From: Stutzerimonas stutzeri | GTDB taxonomy: Bacteria > Pseudomonadota > Gammaproteobacteria > Pseudomonadales > Pseudomonadaceae | Assembly: GCF_013522825.1 (NCBI RefSeq) | Contig: NZ_JAAMQZ010000004.1 | Coordinates: forward strand, 1-64,000 | Direction of reading: 5' to 3' | Length of the DNA: 64,000 nucleotides | Shown here: piece by piece, positions 21,187 to 28,789 of the stretch | Layout: each line of letters begins with the position of its first letter | Position numbering within the stretch: the stretch's first letter is position 1 | The notes under the pieces: model-generated | What the model saw: only the letters and a program-made list of their open reading frames with translations | Databases searched by the model: none | What the model was told of the DNA's origin: nothing | Made by a program: the position numbers and the translations under genes

Positions 21187-23430
21187 ATGGTTCAGGTCAG
21201 AGCACTTCAGCCGATCAATACCGACGGCAGCATCAATCTCGAAGGCTGGCTCGATCATGTGCTGGACATGGTCCCGGCGCTCGACCGCGACACACTGAGG
21301 AAAGCCTGCGAGTATGCCCGCGAGGCCGAGCAGCAGGCCAACGCGGCACAGAACCTGTGGAGCGAAGGCACGTCCAGTTATCAGACGGGGCTTGAGATTG
21401 CCGAGATTCTCGCCGACCTCAAGCTCGATCAGGAAAGCCTGGTCGCCGCCGTGATCTATCGCGGCGTGCGCGAGGGCAAGATCCAGCTGGCCGATGTCCA
21501 CCGGCAATTCGGGCCGGTGGTCGCCAAGCTCATTGCCGGCGTGCTGCGCATGGCGGCGATCAGCACCAGTCTCAACCCCCGCGAATCCCTGGTGCTCGGC
21601 ACCCAGACCCAAGTGGAAAACCTGCGCAAGATGCTGGTGGCCATGGTCGATGACGTGCGCGTCGCGCTGATCAAGCTGGCCGAGCGCACCTGCGCCATCC
21701 GCGCGGTGAAGAATGCCGATGACGACAAGCGCCACCGTGTCGCCCGTGAGGTGTTCGATATCTACGCGCCGCTGGCCCATCGCCTGGGTATCGGCCATAT
21801 CAAGTGGGAGCTGGAGGACCTATCCTTTCGCTACCTGGAGCCGGAGCAGTACAAGCAGATCGCCCAACTGCTGCACGAGCGGCGCCTGGATCGCGAGCAA
21901 TACATCGAAAGCGTGGTACAGCAACTGCGCGACGAACTGACCGCGGCGGGCATCGAACCCGATATAGATGGCCGTGCCAAACATATCTATTCCATCTGGC
22001 GGAAAATGCAGAAGAAAGGCCTGCAATTCAGCCAGATCTACGACGTTCGCGCGGTGCGCGTGCTGGTGCCCGAAGTGCGCGACTGCTACACCGCGCTGGG
22101 TATCGTGCACACCCTGTGGCGGCACATTCCCAAGGAATTCGACGACTACATCGCCAACCCCAAGGAGAACGGCTACCGCTCGCTGCACACCGCCGTGCTT
22201 GGCCCGGAAGGCAAGGTGCTGGAAGTGCAGATCCGTACCAAGGCCATGCACGAGGAGGCCGAGCTGGGCGTATGCGCCCACTGGCGCTACAAGGGCACCG
22301 ACGTCAATTCCGGTTCTGATCACTACGAGGAAAAGATCGCCTGGTTGCGCCAGGTGCTCGAATGGCACGAGGAACTGGGCGATATCGGTGGCCTGGCCGA
22401 GCAGCTGCGGGTCGATATCGAGCCTGACCGGGTCTATGTCTTCACCCCCGACGGCCACGCCATCGATCTGCCCAAGGGCGCCACGCCGCTGGACTTTGCC
22501 TACCGCGTGCACACCGAGATCGGCCACAACTGCCGTGGCGCCAAGGTCAACGGGCGCATCGTGCCGCTCAACTACAGCCTGCAGACCGGCGAGCAAGTGG
22601 AGATCATCACCAGCAAGCAGGGCTCGCCGAGCCGCGACTGGCTGAACCCCAACCTGGGCTACATCACCAGCTCGCGCTCGCGGGCGAAGATCGTCCACTG
22701 GTTCAAGTTGCAGGCGCGCGACCAGAACGTCGCCGCCGGCAAGGCAATGCTCGAACGTGAACTGGGTCGCCTGGATTTGCCGCCGGTGGATTTCGACAAG
22801 CTGGCGGAAAAGGCCAACCTGAAGATTGCCGAAGACATGTACGCCGCGCTGGGCGCCGGCGACCTGCGCCTGGCCCATCTGGTCAACCTGGCGCAGCAAC
22901 TGGTGGAGCCGGAGCGCGGCTATGACCAGCTTGAGCTGATTCCCCGGCGCTCGGCGCCTCACAAGCCGGGCAAGCGTGGCGACGTGCAGATCCAGGGCGT
23001 CGGCAACCTGCTGACGCAGATGGCCGGCTGCTGCCAGCCGCTGCCGGGCGATCCCATCGTCGGTTACATCACCGTTGGGCGTGGCGTCAGCATCCACCGT
23101 CAGGATTGCGCCTCGGTACTGCAACTGGCTGGCCGCGAGCCGGAGCGGATCATTCAGGTCAGCTGGGGACCGATCCCGGAGAAAACCTATCCGGTGGATA
23201 TCATCATCCGTGCCTACGACCGCTCCGGCCTGCTGCGTGACATTTCGCAGATGCTGCTCAACGAACGGATCAACGTACTGTCGATGAACACCCGCTCCAA
23301 CAAGGAAGACAGCACCGCGCAGATGCAGCTGACCATCGAGATCCCTGGCCTGAACGCTCTGGGCCGCTTGCTGGGGCGGATATCGCAGTTGCCCAATATT
23401 ATCGAGGCCAAGCGGCAAAGGGCCTCGTAG
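21187..23430 (+). CDS. relA: (p)ppGpp synthetase RelA
   Basis: 747 residues. Ribosome-associated stringent-response enzyme that transfers pyrophosphate from ATP to GDP/GTP. Order: a pseudo-hydrolase domain lacking the catalytic His-Asp pair (YRGVREG where SpoT has an HD motif); a synthetase domain with YSIWRKMQKKG and NGYRSLHTAV; a TGS domain (VYVFTPDG); a zinc-finger/CC region (GCCQPLPGD); and a C-terminal ACT domain (IIIRAYDRSGLLRDISQ). So it is synthetase-only. Preceded by GGAAGG. Directly upstream of mazG, a gene pair linking ppGpp and nucleotide clean-up. Confidence 0.96.
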   Translation: MVQVRALQPINTDGSINLEGWLDHVLDMVPALDRDTLRKACEYAREAEQQANAAQNLWSEGTSSYQTGLEIAEILADLKLDQESLVAAVIYRGVREGKIQLADVHRQFGPVVAKLIAGVLRMAAISTSLNPRESLVLGTQTQVENLRKMLVAMVDDVRVALIKLAERTCAIRAVKNADDDKRHRVAREVFDIYAPLAHRLGIGHIKWELEDLSFRYLEPEQYKQIAQLLHERRLDREQYIESVVQQLRDELTAAGIEPDIDGRAKHIYSIWRKMQKKGLQFSQIYDVRAVRVLVPEVRDCYTALGIVHTLWRHIPKEFDDYIANPKENGYRSLHTAVLGPEGKVLEVQIRTKAMHEEAELGVCAHWRYKGTDVNSGSDHYEEKIAWLRQVLEWHEELGDIGGLAEQLRVDIEPDRVYVFTPDGHAIDLPKGATPLDFAYRVHTEIGHNCRGAKVNGRIVPLNYSLQTGEQVEIITSKQGSPSRDWLNPNLGYITSSRSRAKIVHWFKLQARDQNVAAGKAMLERELGRLDLPPVDFDKLAEKANLKIAEDMYAALGAGDLRLAHLVNLAQQLVEPERGYDQLELIPRRSAPHKPGKRGDVQIQGVGNLLTQMAGCCQPLPGDPIVGYITVGRGVSIHRQDCASVLQLAGREPERIIQVSWGPIPEKTYPVDIIIRAYDRSGLLRDISQMLLNERINVLSMNTRSNKEDSTAQMQLTIEIPGLNALGRLLGRISQLPNIIEAKRQRAS

Positions 23431-23441
23431 GTGAAGACGAT

Positions 23442-23546
23442 AAAAGCGCTGGAGGCTTGAAAGCTGGACGATAAAGCGCGACGTTCAGCCTCCAGCCTCC
23501 AGCCTCCAGCCTCCAGCCTCCAGCCTCCAGCCTCCAGCCTCCAGCC
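23442..23546. repeat. Family D repeat with expanded 7-bp tandem array before mazG
   Basis: The left arm (GCGCTGGAGGCTTGAAAGCTGGACG) begins at about 23447. The right arm has expanded into eight complete CAGCCTC units (23486-23541) plus CAGCC (23542-23546). The array ends 10 bp before the mazG ATG, so it lies in the likely leader. Other copies of this family in the window have only one or two units. The minus-strand translation LEAGGWR-repeat is an artefact of the repeat. Confidence 0.9.
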
Positions 23547-23556
23547 GAGAATTCCC

Positions 23557-24378
23557 ATGTACCAACTCAACGATCTCTTGCACCTGATGGCCCGGCTGCG
23601 CGATCCGCAGCATGGCTGTCCCTGGGATCTGCAGCAGGATTACGCCAGCATCGTCCCGCATACGCTGGAAGAGGCCTACGAGGTGGCCGATGCCATCGAA
23701 AGCGGTGATTTCGAGCACCTGCCGGGCGAGCTGGGCGATCTGCTGTTCCAGGTCGTCTACTACAGCCAGCTGGGCCAGGAAGAGGGGCGTTTCGATTTCG
23801 CCACCGTGGTCGATGCGATCACCCGCAAGCTGGTCCGGCGTCATCCGCATGTCTTTCCCGACGGCGACCTGTACGGCTCGTTCGATCTGCCGCGCCTCGA
23901 CGAGGCGGCCATCAAGCAGCGCTGGGAAGAGATCAAGGCCGAGGAACGCGCCGAGAAATCCGCCGCGCCCGAGCAGTTGTCCCTGCTCGATGACGTTCCC
24001 GGCGCGCTGCCGGCATTGAGCCGCGCCGCCAAGCTGCAGAAACGCACGGCCCAGGTCGGTTTCGACTGGCCGGACGCACTGCCGGTGGTCGATAAGGTGC
24101 GCGAGGAACTGGATGAAGTGCTCGTGGCCATGAGCGAGAACGACGCCGAGGCCATGGCCGAGGAGATCGGCGATCTGCTGTTCGTCACCGTCAACCTGGC
24201 GCGGCACCTGAAGGTGGACCCGGAAAATGCCCTGCGCGCGGCCAACCGCAAGTTCGAGCGGCGCTTCCGTTATATCGAGCAGGCCTTGCGGGAAGCGGGG
24301 CGGCCCCTCGACAGCTGCAACCTGGCTGAGCTGGATGAGCTGTGGGAGCAGGCCAAGAAGCAGCTGGACGCTCCGTAG
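23557..24378 (+). CDS. mazG: Nucleoside triphosphate pyrophosphohydrolase MazG
   Basis: 273 residues, two tandem MazG all-alpha NTPase domains: the first with EEAYEVADAIE and ELGDLLFQVVYYSQ, the second with REELDEV and EEIGDLLFVTVN. Both carry the magnesium-binding acidic residues. Hydrolyses (d)NTPs to NMP and PPi, cleaning damaged or non-canonical nucleotides and affecting ppGpp level in E. coli. The ribosome site is weak (GAGA at 23547-23550) and is immediately preceded by a 7-bp tandem repeat, which could make expression variable. Confidence 0.95.
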   Translation: MYQLNDLLHLMARLRDPQHGCPWDLQQDYASIVPHTLEEAYEVADAIESGDFEHLPGELGDLLFQVVYYSQLGQEEGRFDFATVVDAITRKLVRRHPHVFPDGDLYGSFDLPRLDEAAIKQRWEEIKAEERAEKSAAPEQLSLLDDVPGALPALSRAAKLQKRTAQVGFDWPDALPVVDKVREELDEVLVAMSENDAEAMAEEIGDLLFVTVNLARHLKVDPENALRAANRKFERRFRYIEQALREAGRPLDSCNLAELDELWEQAKKQLDAP

Positions 24379-24543
24379 GGTGGATGTCGCTTTTCACATC
24401 CACCACAATCCCTTCATGCCTGTAGGGCCGAATTCATTCGGCCACGGTGCCCCAAAGGTCGAACAAGTTAGGCCCTACGCAGGTCCAGCAGCCACGGGGG
24501 CCGCAGGTAACTGGTGGATGTTGCTTCGCACATCCACGACAAT
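24377..24543. repeat. Mixed family B and A palindromes between mazG and the DUF2058 gene
   Basis: Family B copies: GTAGGGTGGATG..CACATCCACC at 24377-24408 and GGTGGATG..CACATCCACG at about 24511-24537. A family A copy (GTAGGGCCGAATTCATTCGG..GGCCCTAC) occupies 24422-24478. Together they fill nearly all of the 208-bp gap. Confidence 0.75.
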
Positions 24544-24586
24544 CGACCCTTCGCTTAATTTGAATTCACGACAGACGAGCCGAAAC

Positions 24587-25126
24587 ATGAGTCTTTCCCT
24601 TCGCGATCAGCTGCTCAAAGCCGGGCTGGTCAATGAGAAGCAGGTCAAACAGGCCGGCAAGCAGCAAAAGAAACAGCAGCGTCTGGTGCACAAAGGCCAA
24701 GCCGAGAAAGATGACTCGCAGCGCGAGGCGGCGCTCAAGGCGCAGGCCGAGAAGCAGGCGCGCGATCAGGAGCTCAACCGCCAGCAGCAGCAAAAGGCCG
24801 AGCAGAAGGCGCGTACCGCACAGATCAAGCAGCTGATCGAAACCAGCCGCCTGCCCAAGCTGACTACCGAGGATTACTACAACTTCGTCGACGACAAGAA
24901 GGTCAAGCGCCTGTCGGTGAACAAGCTGATGCGCGACAAGCTCTCCAGCGGCTCGCTGGCGATCGTCCGTCACGGCGGTGGTTACGAGGTGATTCCGCGC
25001 GAGGCCGCCTTGAAGATCCAGGAGCGCGACCCGCGCCGGATCGTGCAGCTCAACGTGCAGACCGAAGCGCCGGATGCCGACGACCCCTACGCCGCCTATC
25101 AGATTCCCGACGATCTGATGTGGTGA
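24587..25126 (+). CDS. DUF2058 family nucleoid/RNA-associated-like protein
   Basis: 179 residues. Starts MSLSLRDQLLKAGLV, followed by a very charged coiled-coil at about 20-85 rich in Lys, Gln, Glu and Ala. A conserved C-terminal part (TTEDYYNFVDDKKVKRL...IPREAALKIQERDP) is typical of DUF2058 (YaiL-like) proteins. The start at 24587 follows family homology, though only a weak GAGC ribosome site precedes it; the frame is open much further upstream through repeat DNA. Function unknown; a soluble cytoplasmic protein is expected. Confidence 0.88.
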   Translation: MSLSLRDQLLKAGLVNEKQVKQAGKQQKKQQRLVHKGQAEKDDSQREAALKAQAEKQARDQELNRQQQQKAEQKARTAQIKQLIETSRLPKLTTEDYYNFVDDKKVKRLSVNKLMRDKLSSGSLAIVRHGGGYEVIPREAALKIQERDPRRIVQLNVQTEAPDADDPYAAYQIPDDLMW

Positions 25127-25219
25127 GTCGCCGACGGAAGGAGGGATAGAAAGCGGCCCTCAGCCCTCTACCCATAGACTCGATCGGATCGTCCGATTGC
25201 CGCAGTGGAGACTCACGCT

Positions 25220-25378
25220 ATGGGTAACGAATCCATCCGTCATTACGTATTCGACAGGCTCGACCTGCAAGCCGGCGGTGTACCGGGCGATCCGGAAGAG
25301 CCCGGTGTACCGGACCTGCCCACCGAGCCGGGTGTGCCAACGGTGCCGGATCAGCCGCCACCCGCACCGGTGGCCTGA
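25220..25378 (+). CDS. Small Pro/Gly/Val-rich hypothetical protein (52 aa)
   Basis: ATG at 25220 with GTGGAG 9 bases upstream. Begins MGNESIRHYVFDRLDLQ, then an acidic, proline-rich tail with repeated G-V-P units (GGVPGDPEEPGVPDLP..) ending APVA. Codons use G/C third positions as in neighbouring genes. No transmembrane segment. It is unrecognised; the regular PGVP spacing suggests an extended, unstructured chain. It lies between DUF2058 and a family A repeat. Confidence 0.55.
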   Translation: MGNESIRHYVFDRLDLQAGGVPGDPEEPGVPDLPTEPGVPTVPDQPPPAPVA

Positions 25379-25408
25379 GAAGGACACCAGGCACCTTAGG
25401 CATCGCAT

Positions 25409-25508
25409 CAGGCCGAACGAGTTCGGCCCTACGGTTTGGCAAGCTCCACCCGTAGGGCCGAATTCATTCGGCCAGCCGTTGCCCAAGGGCGGACAGGTTC
25501 AGCCCACG
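25409..25508. repeat. Family A palindromes
   Basis: A right half-copy (CAGGCCGAACGAGTTCGGCC..TACGG) at 25409-25434 is followed by a full copy starting GTAGGGCCGAATTCATTCGG at 25451 and ending in a decayed right arm at about 25508. Lies between the small Pro-rich ORF and the phosphoribosyltransferase stop. Confidence 0.75.
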
Positions 25509-25513
25509 CAGCC

Positions 25514-26203
25514 CTAGTCCGCCGCGGTATTCGCTGCCAGGCCCTCGGCCTGCCGCAGCAGTTCGGTCACTTCCTCGTCGCGGGTCTGGTCGAAATTGGC
25601 GTAATGCCGGCCGACGCCGATGAAGGGCTCGGGCATGGCCAGGCAGATCAGCTCATCCACTTCACCTTGCAGCACTTCGATGACGTCACGTGGACCCACG
25701 GGGGTTGCCAGCACCATTCGCCGTGGGCCGGCCTGGCGCAGGCCCTTGAGCGCTGCCCGCACGGTCGCGCCAGTGGCGATGCCGTCATCGATGACGATCA
25801 CGCAGCGGCCTGCCACCGAAGGTGCCGGACGATCGCCGCAATAATGCTGGCGCCGCCGCTCCAGCTCGGTCAGCTGGCGCTGCATCTCTTCCTCGAACCA
25901 GCTCGGCGGCGGGTTTATCTGCTGCAGCAGCGCCTGGTTGACCACCCATTGCGGATCGGCGCCGTCGATTACCGCGCCCAGCGCCAGTTCCTCATTGCCC
26001 GGCGCGCCGATCTTGCGCACCAGCACCAGATCCAGCGGCGCCTTGAGCAGGCTGGCTACCTCGAAGGCGACCGGCACGCCGCCGCGCGGCAGGGCGAGCA
26101 CCAGCGGCTGTTCGCTCGCCAGGTGGAGGAGGGCTTCGGCCAGTTCCTGACCGGCGTGGACACGGTCGCGGAACAGGCTCGATTCAGGAACGAACATGCG
26201 CAT
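25514..26203 (-). CDS. Phosphoribosyltransferase domain protein
   Basis: 229 residues with the type I phosphoribosyltransferase PRPP-binding loop VIVIDDGIATGATVRAAL, plus LALPRGGVPVA and RKIGAPGNEE near the N-terminus. The substrate cannot be told. The gene starts 3 bp after the stop of the erythromycin-esterase-like gene, with GGAGA inside that gene's end, so the two are translationally coupled. I recall the same two domains fused in one protein in mycobacteria (Rv2030c), which supports a shared function. A second ATG two codons in (26197) is an alternative start. Confidence 0.88.
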   Translation of the reverse strand: MRMFVPESSLFRDRVHAGQELAEALLHLASEQPLVLALPRGGVPVAFEVASLLKAPLDLVLVRKIGAPGNEELALGAVIDGADPQWVVNQALLQQINPPPSWFEEEMQRQLTELERRRQHYCGDRPAPSVAGRCVIVIDDGIATGATVRAALKGLRQAGPRRMVLATPVGPRDVIEVLQGEVDELICLAMPEPFIGVGRHYANFDQTRDEEVTELLRQAEGLAANTAAD

Positions 26204-26206
26204 GGC

Positions 26207-27547
26207 TCATTCTCCGAACGGGTAGGTGTCGGGCACGGTGGTTTCGTCGATACGGCGCGGGCCGATGGGCGTAACTGCCGTGGTCTGTTCCAGCCAGAGC
26301 AGCGCGTCGAACTGCTCGGCCAGGATCGCCTGGAAGTAGTGGCTCTGGCGTTCGGTCTGGGGCCGGTAGATGACGCCGATCGCCCGTTCCAGGCGTGGCC
26401 GCGTCAGTGCCTGGCGCAGCTCGCGATGGTTGTCGCCGCGCCACTCGGTCAGCGAGGCGGGATGGCCGGCCTGCAGGAACAGCTGTTCCCAGCTGTCCGG
26501 TCGGGACGGGCGCACCTGCTTGAGCTGCATGGGCTCGTCCCAGTTGTCTGCGGCGGCGACTTCGCCGCGGTCCGTGGCCATGCCGATCAGCACCGCCTCA
26601 CGGCCGAAGGCGGTGCGACAGAGCTCGCCGATGTTGAACTCGCCGCCCCAGCCCATGGATGTCGCGGCGGCATTGCCGATGTGCGAGTTGTGCGCCCAGA
26701 CCACCGCACGGGCGTCCGCGCCGCGATGCTCCAGCAGCGCGCGCAAGGTGTCGAACATGTGCCGGTCGCGCAGGTTCCAGGACTCGGTGGAGCCGCGATA
26801 CATGGCGCGGTAATAGTGCTCGGCGGCCATCACCACCCGGGCGTTGCGCTCGGCATCGAAGAAGTCACCGTCGTCGCGGCCCATGTATTCCAGGCGCTGT
26901 GCCAGCAGTGCGCTGAGCTGCTCGGTCACCGCCTGCTCGCAGGATGGCTGGCCGAGCATCACGTTGTGGCCATAGCCTGCCGGTTCTTCGTGCCAGGGGC
27001 TCAGACAGCCGTAGCGTCGGCGGGCGGCGCTGGCCGCAGCCGGGTCGACCTGGTCGAGATAGCTCAGCACCTCGCGTATCGAGGCGCCCAGGCTGTAGAC
27101 GTCCAGCCCGCGAAACTCCACACGCCGCTCGGTCGGCAGCGCATCGTTGTGCCGGCGCAACCAGCGGGTGAAGTCCGCCACCTCGCGGTTGCGCCACATC
27201 CAGGCGGGGAAGCGCTTGAAGGAATCCTCGACCCAGGTGGCGGGCTGGCGCTGGCGCACGTGGCGGTCGATCTGTGCGGCGTCCGGCCAGTCCGCTTCGG
27301 CGGCGACGATGTTGAAGCCGTGGCGCTCGATCAGGCGCCGGGTGATGGCGGCGCGGGCGCGATAGAACTCCGAGGTGCCATGGCTGGCCTCACCGATCAG
27401 CACCACGCGGGCATCGGCGAAGCGCTCGAAAGGGTCGGCAAAATGCGGGTCGTCGATCGACGGAAGCGCGATTGCATGGGCACGCAGCAGGGCCACCAGT
27501 TGTTTTTCGCTGACCTCGGCAGAGGCTCTAAGGCGGGGTTCGCTCAT
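26207..27547 (-). CDS. Erythromycin esterase family protein
   Basis: 446 residues. The family signature LIGEASHGTSEFYRAR lies near residue 51, with AAEADWPDA following, and conserved His/Glu residues recur (VWAHNSHIGN). Only some members hydrolyse macrolides; chromosomal ones paired with a phosphoribosyltransferase have unknown substrates, so resistance should not be assumed. GAGGAG precedes the start at 27547. Coupled to the downstream phosphoribosyltransferase and divergent from a small hypothetical gene. Confidence 0.87.
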   Translation of the reverse strand: MSEPRLRASAEVSEKQLVALLRAHAIALPSIDDPHFADPFERFADARVVLIGEASHGTSEFYRARAAITRRLIERHGFNIVAAEADWPDAAQIDRHVRQRQPATWVEDSFKRFPAWMWRNREVADFTRWLRRHNDALPTERRVEFRGLDVYSLGASIREVLSYLDQVDPAAASAARRRYGCLSPWHEEPAGYGHNVMLGQPSCEQAVTEQLSALLAQRLEYMGRDDGDFFDAERNARVVMAAEHYYRAMYRGSTESWNLRDRHMFDTLRALLEHRGADARAVVWAHNSHIGNAAATSMGWGGEFNIGELCRTAFGREAVLIGMATDRGEVAAADNWDEPMQLKQVRPSRPDSWEQLFLQAGHPASLTEWRGDNHRELRQALTRPRLERAIGVIYRPQTERQSHYFQAILAEQFDALLWLEQTTAVTPIGPRRIDETTVPDTYPFGE

Positions 27548-27733
27548 GGCCTCGCTCCTCTCGGTGGGGTGTCTATCAATGACCCAGCCCCACAGGCCCT
27601 GTTCATTCGGCTCGACGGAAGGCCGAAGTAATCCGAACCGCCGAACTGAAAGAGGCGCGCGGGCCTCTAACGGATGGACGTCGATGTCGGCGGGCTTTTC
27701 CGGCCGAAGGCGCTATTTAGAGAGGGGCTGCCC

Positions 27734-27967
27734 ATGACCACCTGGATCATCGCTTATAACAAGGACGGCAATACCGAGACCCTGAAAACCGAGTCCGATC
27801 ACCAGCCGGATATCGACGAGGCGGTCGAACGGGTCACCCAGATGGCCCGGCGCGAATTTGGCGAAGGGGATCTGGATCACGAACATGACCCGGACCTGGA
27901 GGACACGCCGGCCACCCGCCTGGCCGAGCGCTACGGCATCACCATCACGGGGATTTCCCAGGCCTGA
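27734..27967 (+). CDS. Small acidic hypothetical protein (77 aa)
   Basis: Starts MTTWIIAYNKDGN with GAGGGG about 8 bases upstream of the ATG; the frame extends to 27674 without a better start. Acidic, with HEHDPDLED at about 49-57. It has no signal peptide or membrane segment. I do not recognise it. Convergent with the PdeM gene. Confidence 0.7.
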   Translation: MTTWIIAYNKDGNTETLKTESDHQPDIDEAVERVTQMARREFGEGDLDHEHDPDLEDTPATRLAERYGITITGISQA

Positions 27968-27998
27968 GGCGCGACTCGCGACGAAACGGGAACGAACC

Positions 27999-28655
27999 CT
28001 AGCGCACTCTCCAGACGCTGTCCTCGCCCACCACATAGATGCGCTGAGCGTCTTCGGCGCCGACTTCCAGCATGCCGGTGAAGGCGCCGAAGGCGGGCAA
28101 CAGGCTGATTCGCTCGCCGATGCAGAAGCATGGCAGACGCAGGCTTTGCCGACCGCGCCCCTGCAGGCGAAAGGCAGGATGCAGATGGCCGGCCAACACG
28201 TGGTGGCTGGGATGCGGCTCGGGTTCGTGCTGCAGGGCGAAGGGGCCGAGCAGCAGCGGTTCGGGCACGACGCCGATGTCCAGTTCCTTGGGTGGATCGC
28301 CCGCGCGGCGGTCATGGTTGCCGCGTATCAGGGTGATTTCCAGCCACGGATGCCGTTGGCGCCAGGCGAGCAATTGTGCGTGCGTCGCCGGCGTGCGGGA
28401 TTCGGGGGCGTGCAGGAAGTCACCGAGGAATATCAACCGGCGGCTGGGGTACTGCGCCAGCAGTGCGTCGAGGCGTTGCAGGTTGGCCTGGGTGGTGCCT
28501 TGGGGCACCGGCTGGCCGAGCCGGCGATAGGCGGCGGCCTTGCCGAAGTGAATGTCGGCGATCAACAGCGCACGTTCGCCCGGCCAGTAGACGGCCTTGT
28601 CGGCGAGTAGCCAGAGCTCGGTCTGTTCCAGTTCGATGGGGAGGTAGGGGTTCAT
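27999..28655 (-). CDS. pdeM: Ligase-associated DNA-repair metallophosphoesterase PdeM
   Basis: 218 residues with all calcineurin-type metal motifs: LLIADIHFGKA, FLGDFLHAP, LIRGNHD and VLAGHLHPA. This small subgroup is encoded with an ATP-dependent DNA ligase, an exonuclease and an Lhr-like helicase and is thought to act in DNA-damage repair. Here it follows the helicase by 134 bp on the same strand; the ligase and exonuclease lie 16 kb away, beyond the urea cluster. Confidence 0.9.
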   Translation of the reverse strand: MNPYLPIELEQTELWLLADKAVYWPGERALLIADIHFGKAAAYRRLGQPVPQGTTQANLQRLDALLAQYPSRRLIFLGDFLHAPESRTPATHAQLLAWRQRHPWLEITLIRGNHDRRAGDPPKELDIGVVPEPLLLGPFALQHEPEPHPSHHVLAGHLHPAFRLQGRGRQSLRLPCFCIGERISLLPAFGAFTGMLEVGAEDAQRIYVVGEDSVWRVR

Positions 28656-28690
28656 CGTTGTCCCGTAGCGGGCCGTTTTCGTCGCCTATC

Positions 28691-28785
28691 GGGTCGAACC
28701 CGTTCGGTCGATCGTTGCGAGAGGCTGTAGAGCCGAATTTATTCGGCCAGCGGTTGTGCCAGGCCGAACAGGTTCGGCCCTACGG
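28691..28785. repeat. Family A palindromes between helicase and pdeM
   Basis: A full copy GTAGAGCCGAATTTATTCGG..GGTTCGGCCCTACGG at 28727-28785 and a fragment GGTCGAACCCGTTCGG at about 28692-28707. They fill the gap between two genes expected to be co-transcribed. Confidence 0.75.
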
Positions 28786-28789
28786 TCGT

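Noticed and set aside
23485-24207. Minus-strand frame ending in LEAGGWR repeats
   Set aside because: The repeats are the translated 7-bp DNA array; the remainder is antisense to mazG.
26207-27547. Macrolide-resistance gene
   Set aside because: Family membership alone does not imply macrolide hydrolysis, and pairing with a phosphoribosyltransferase suggests another role.
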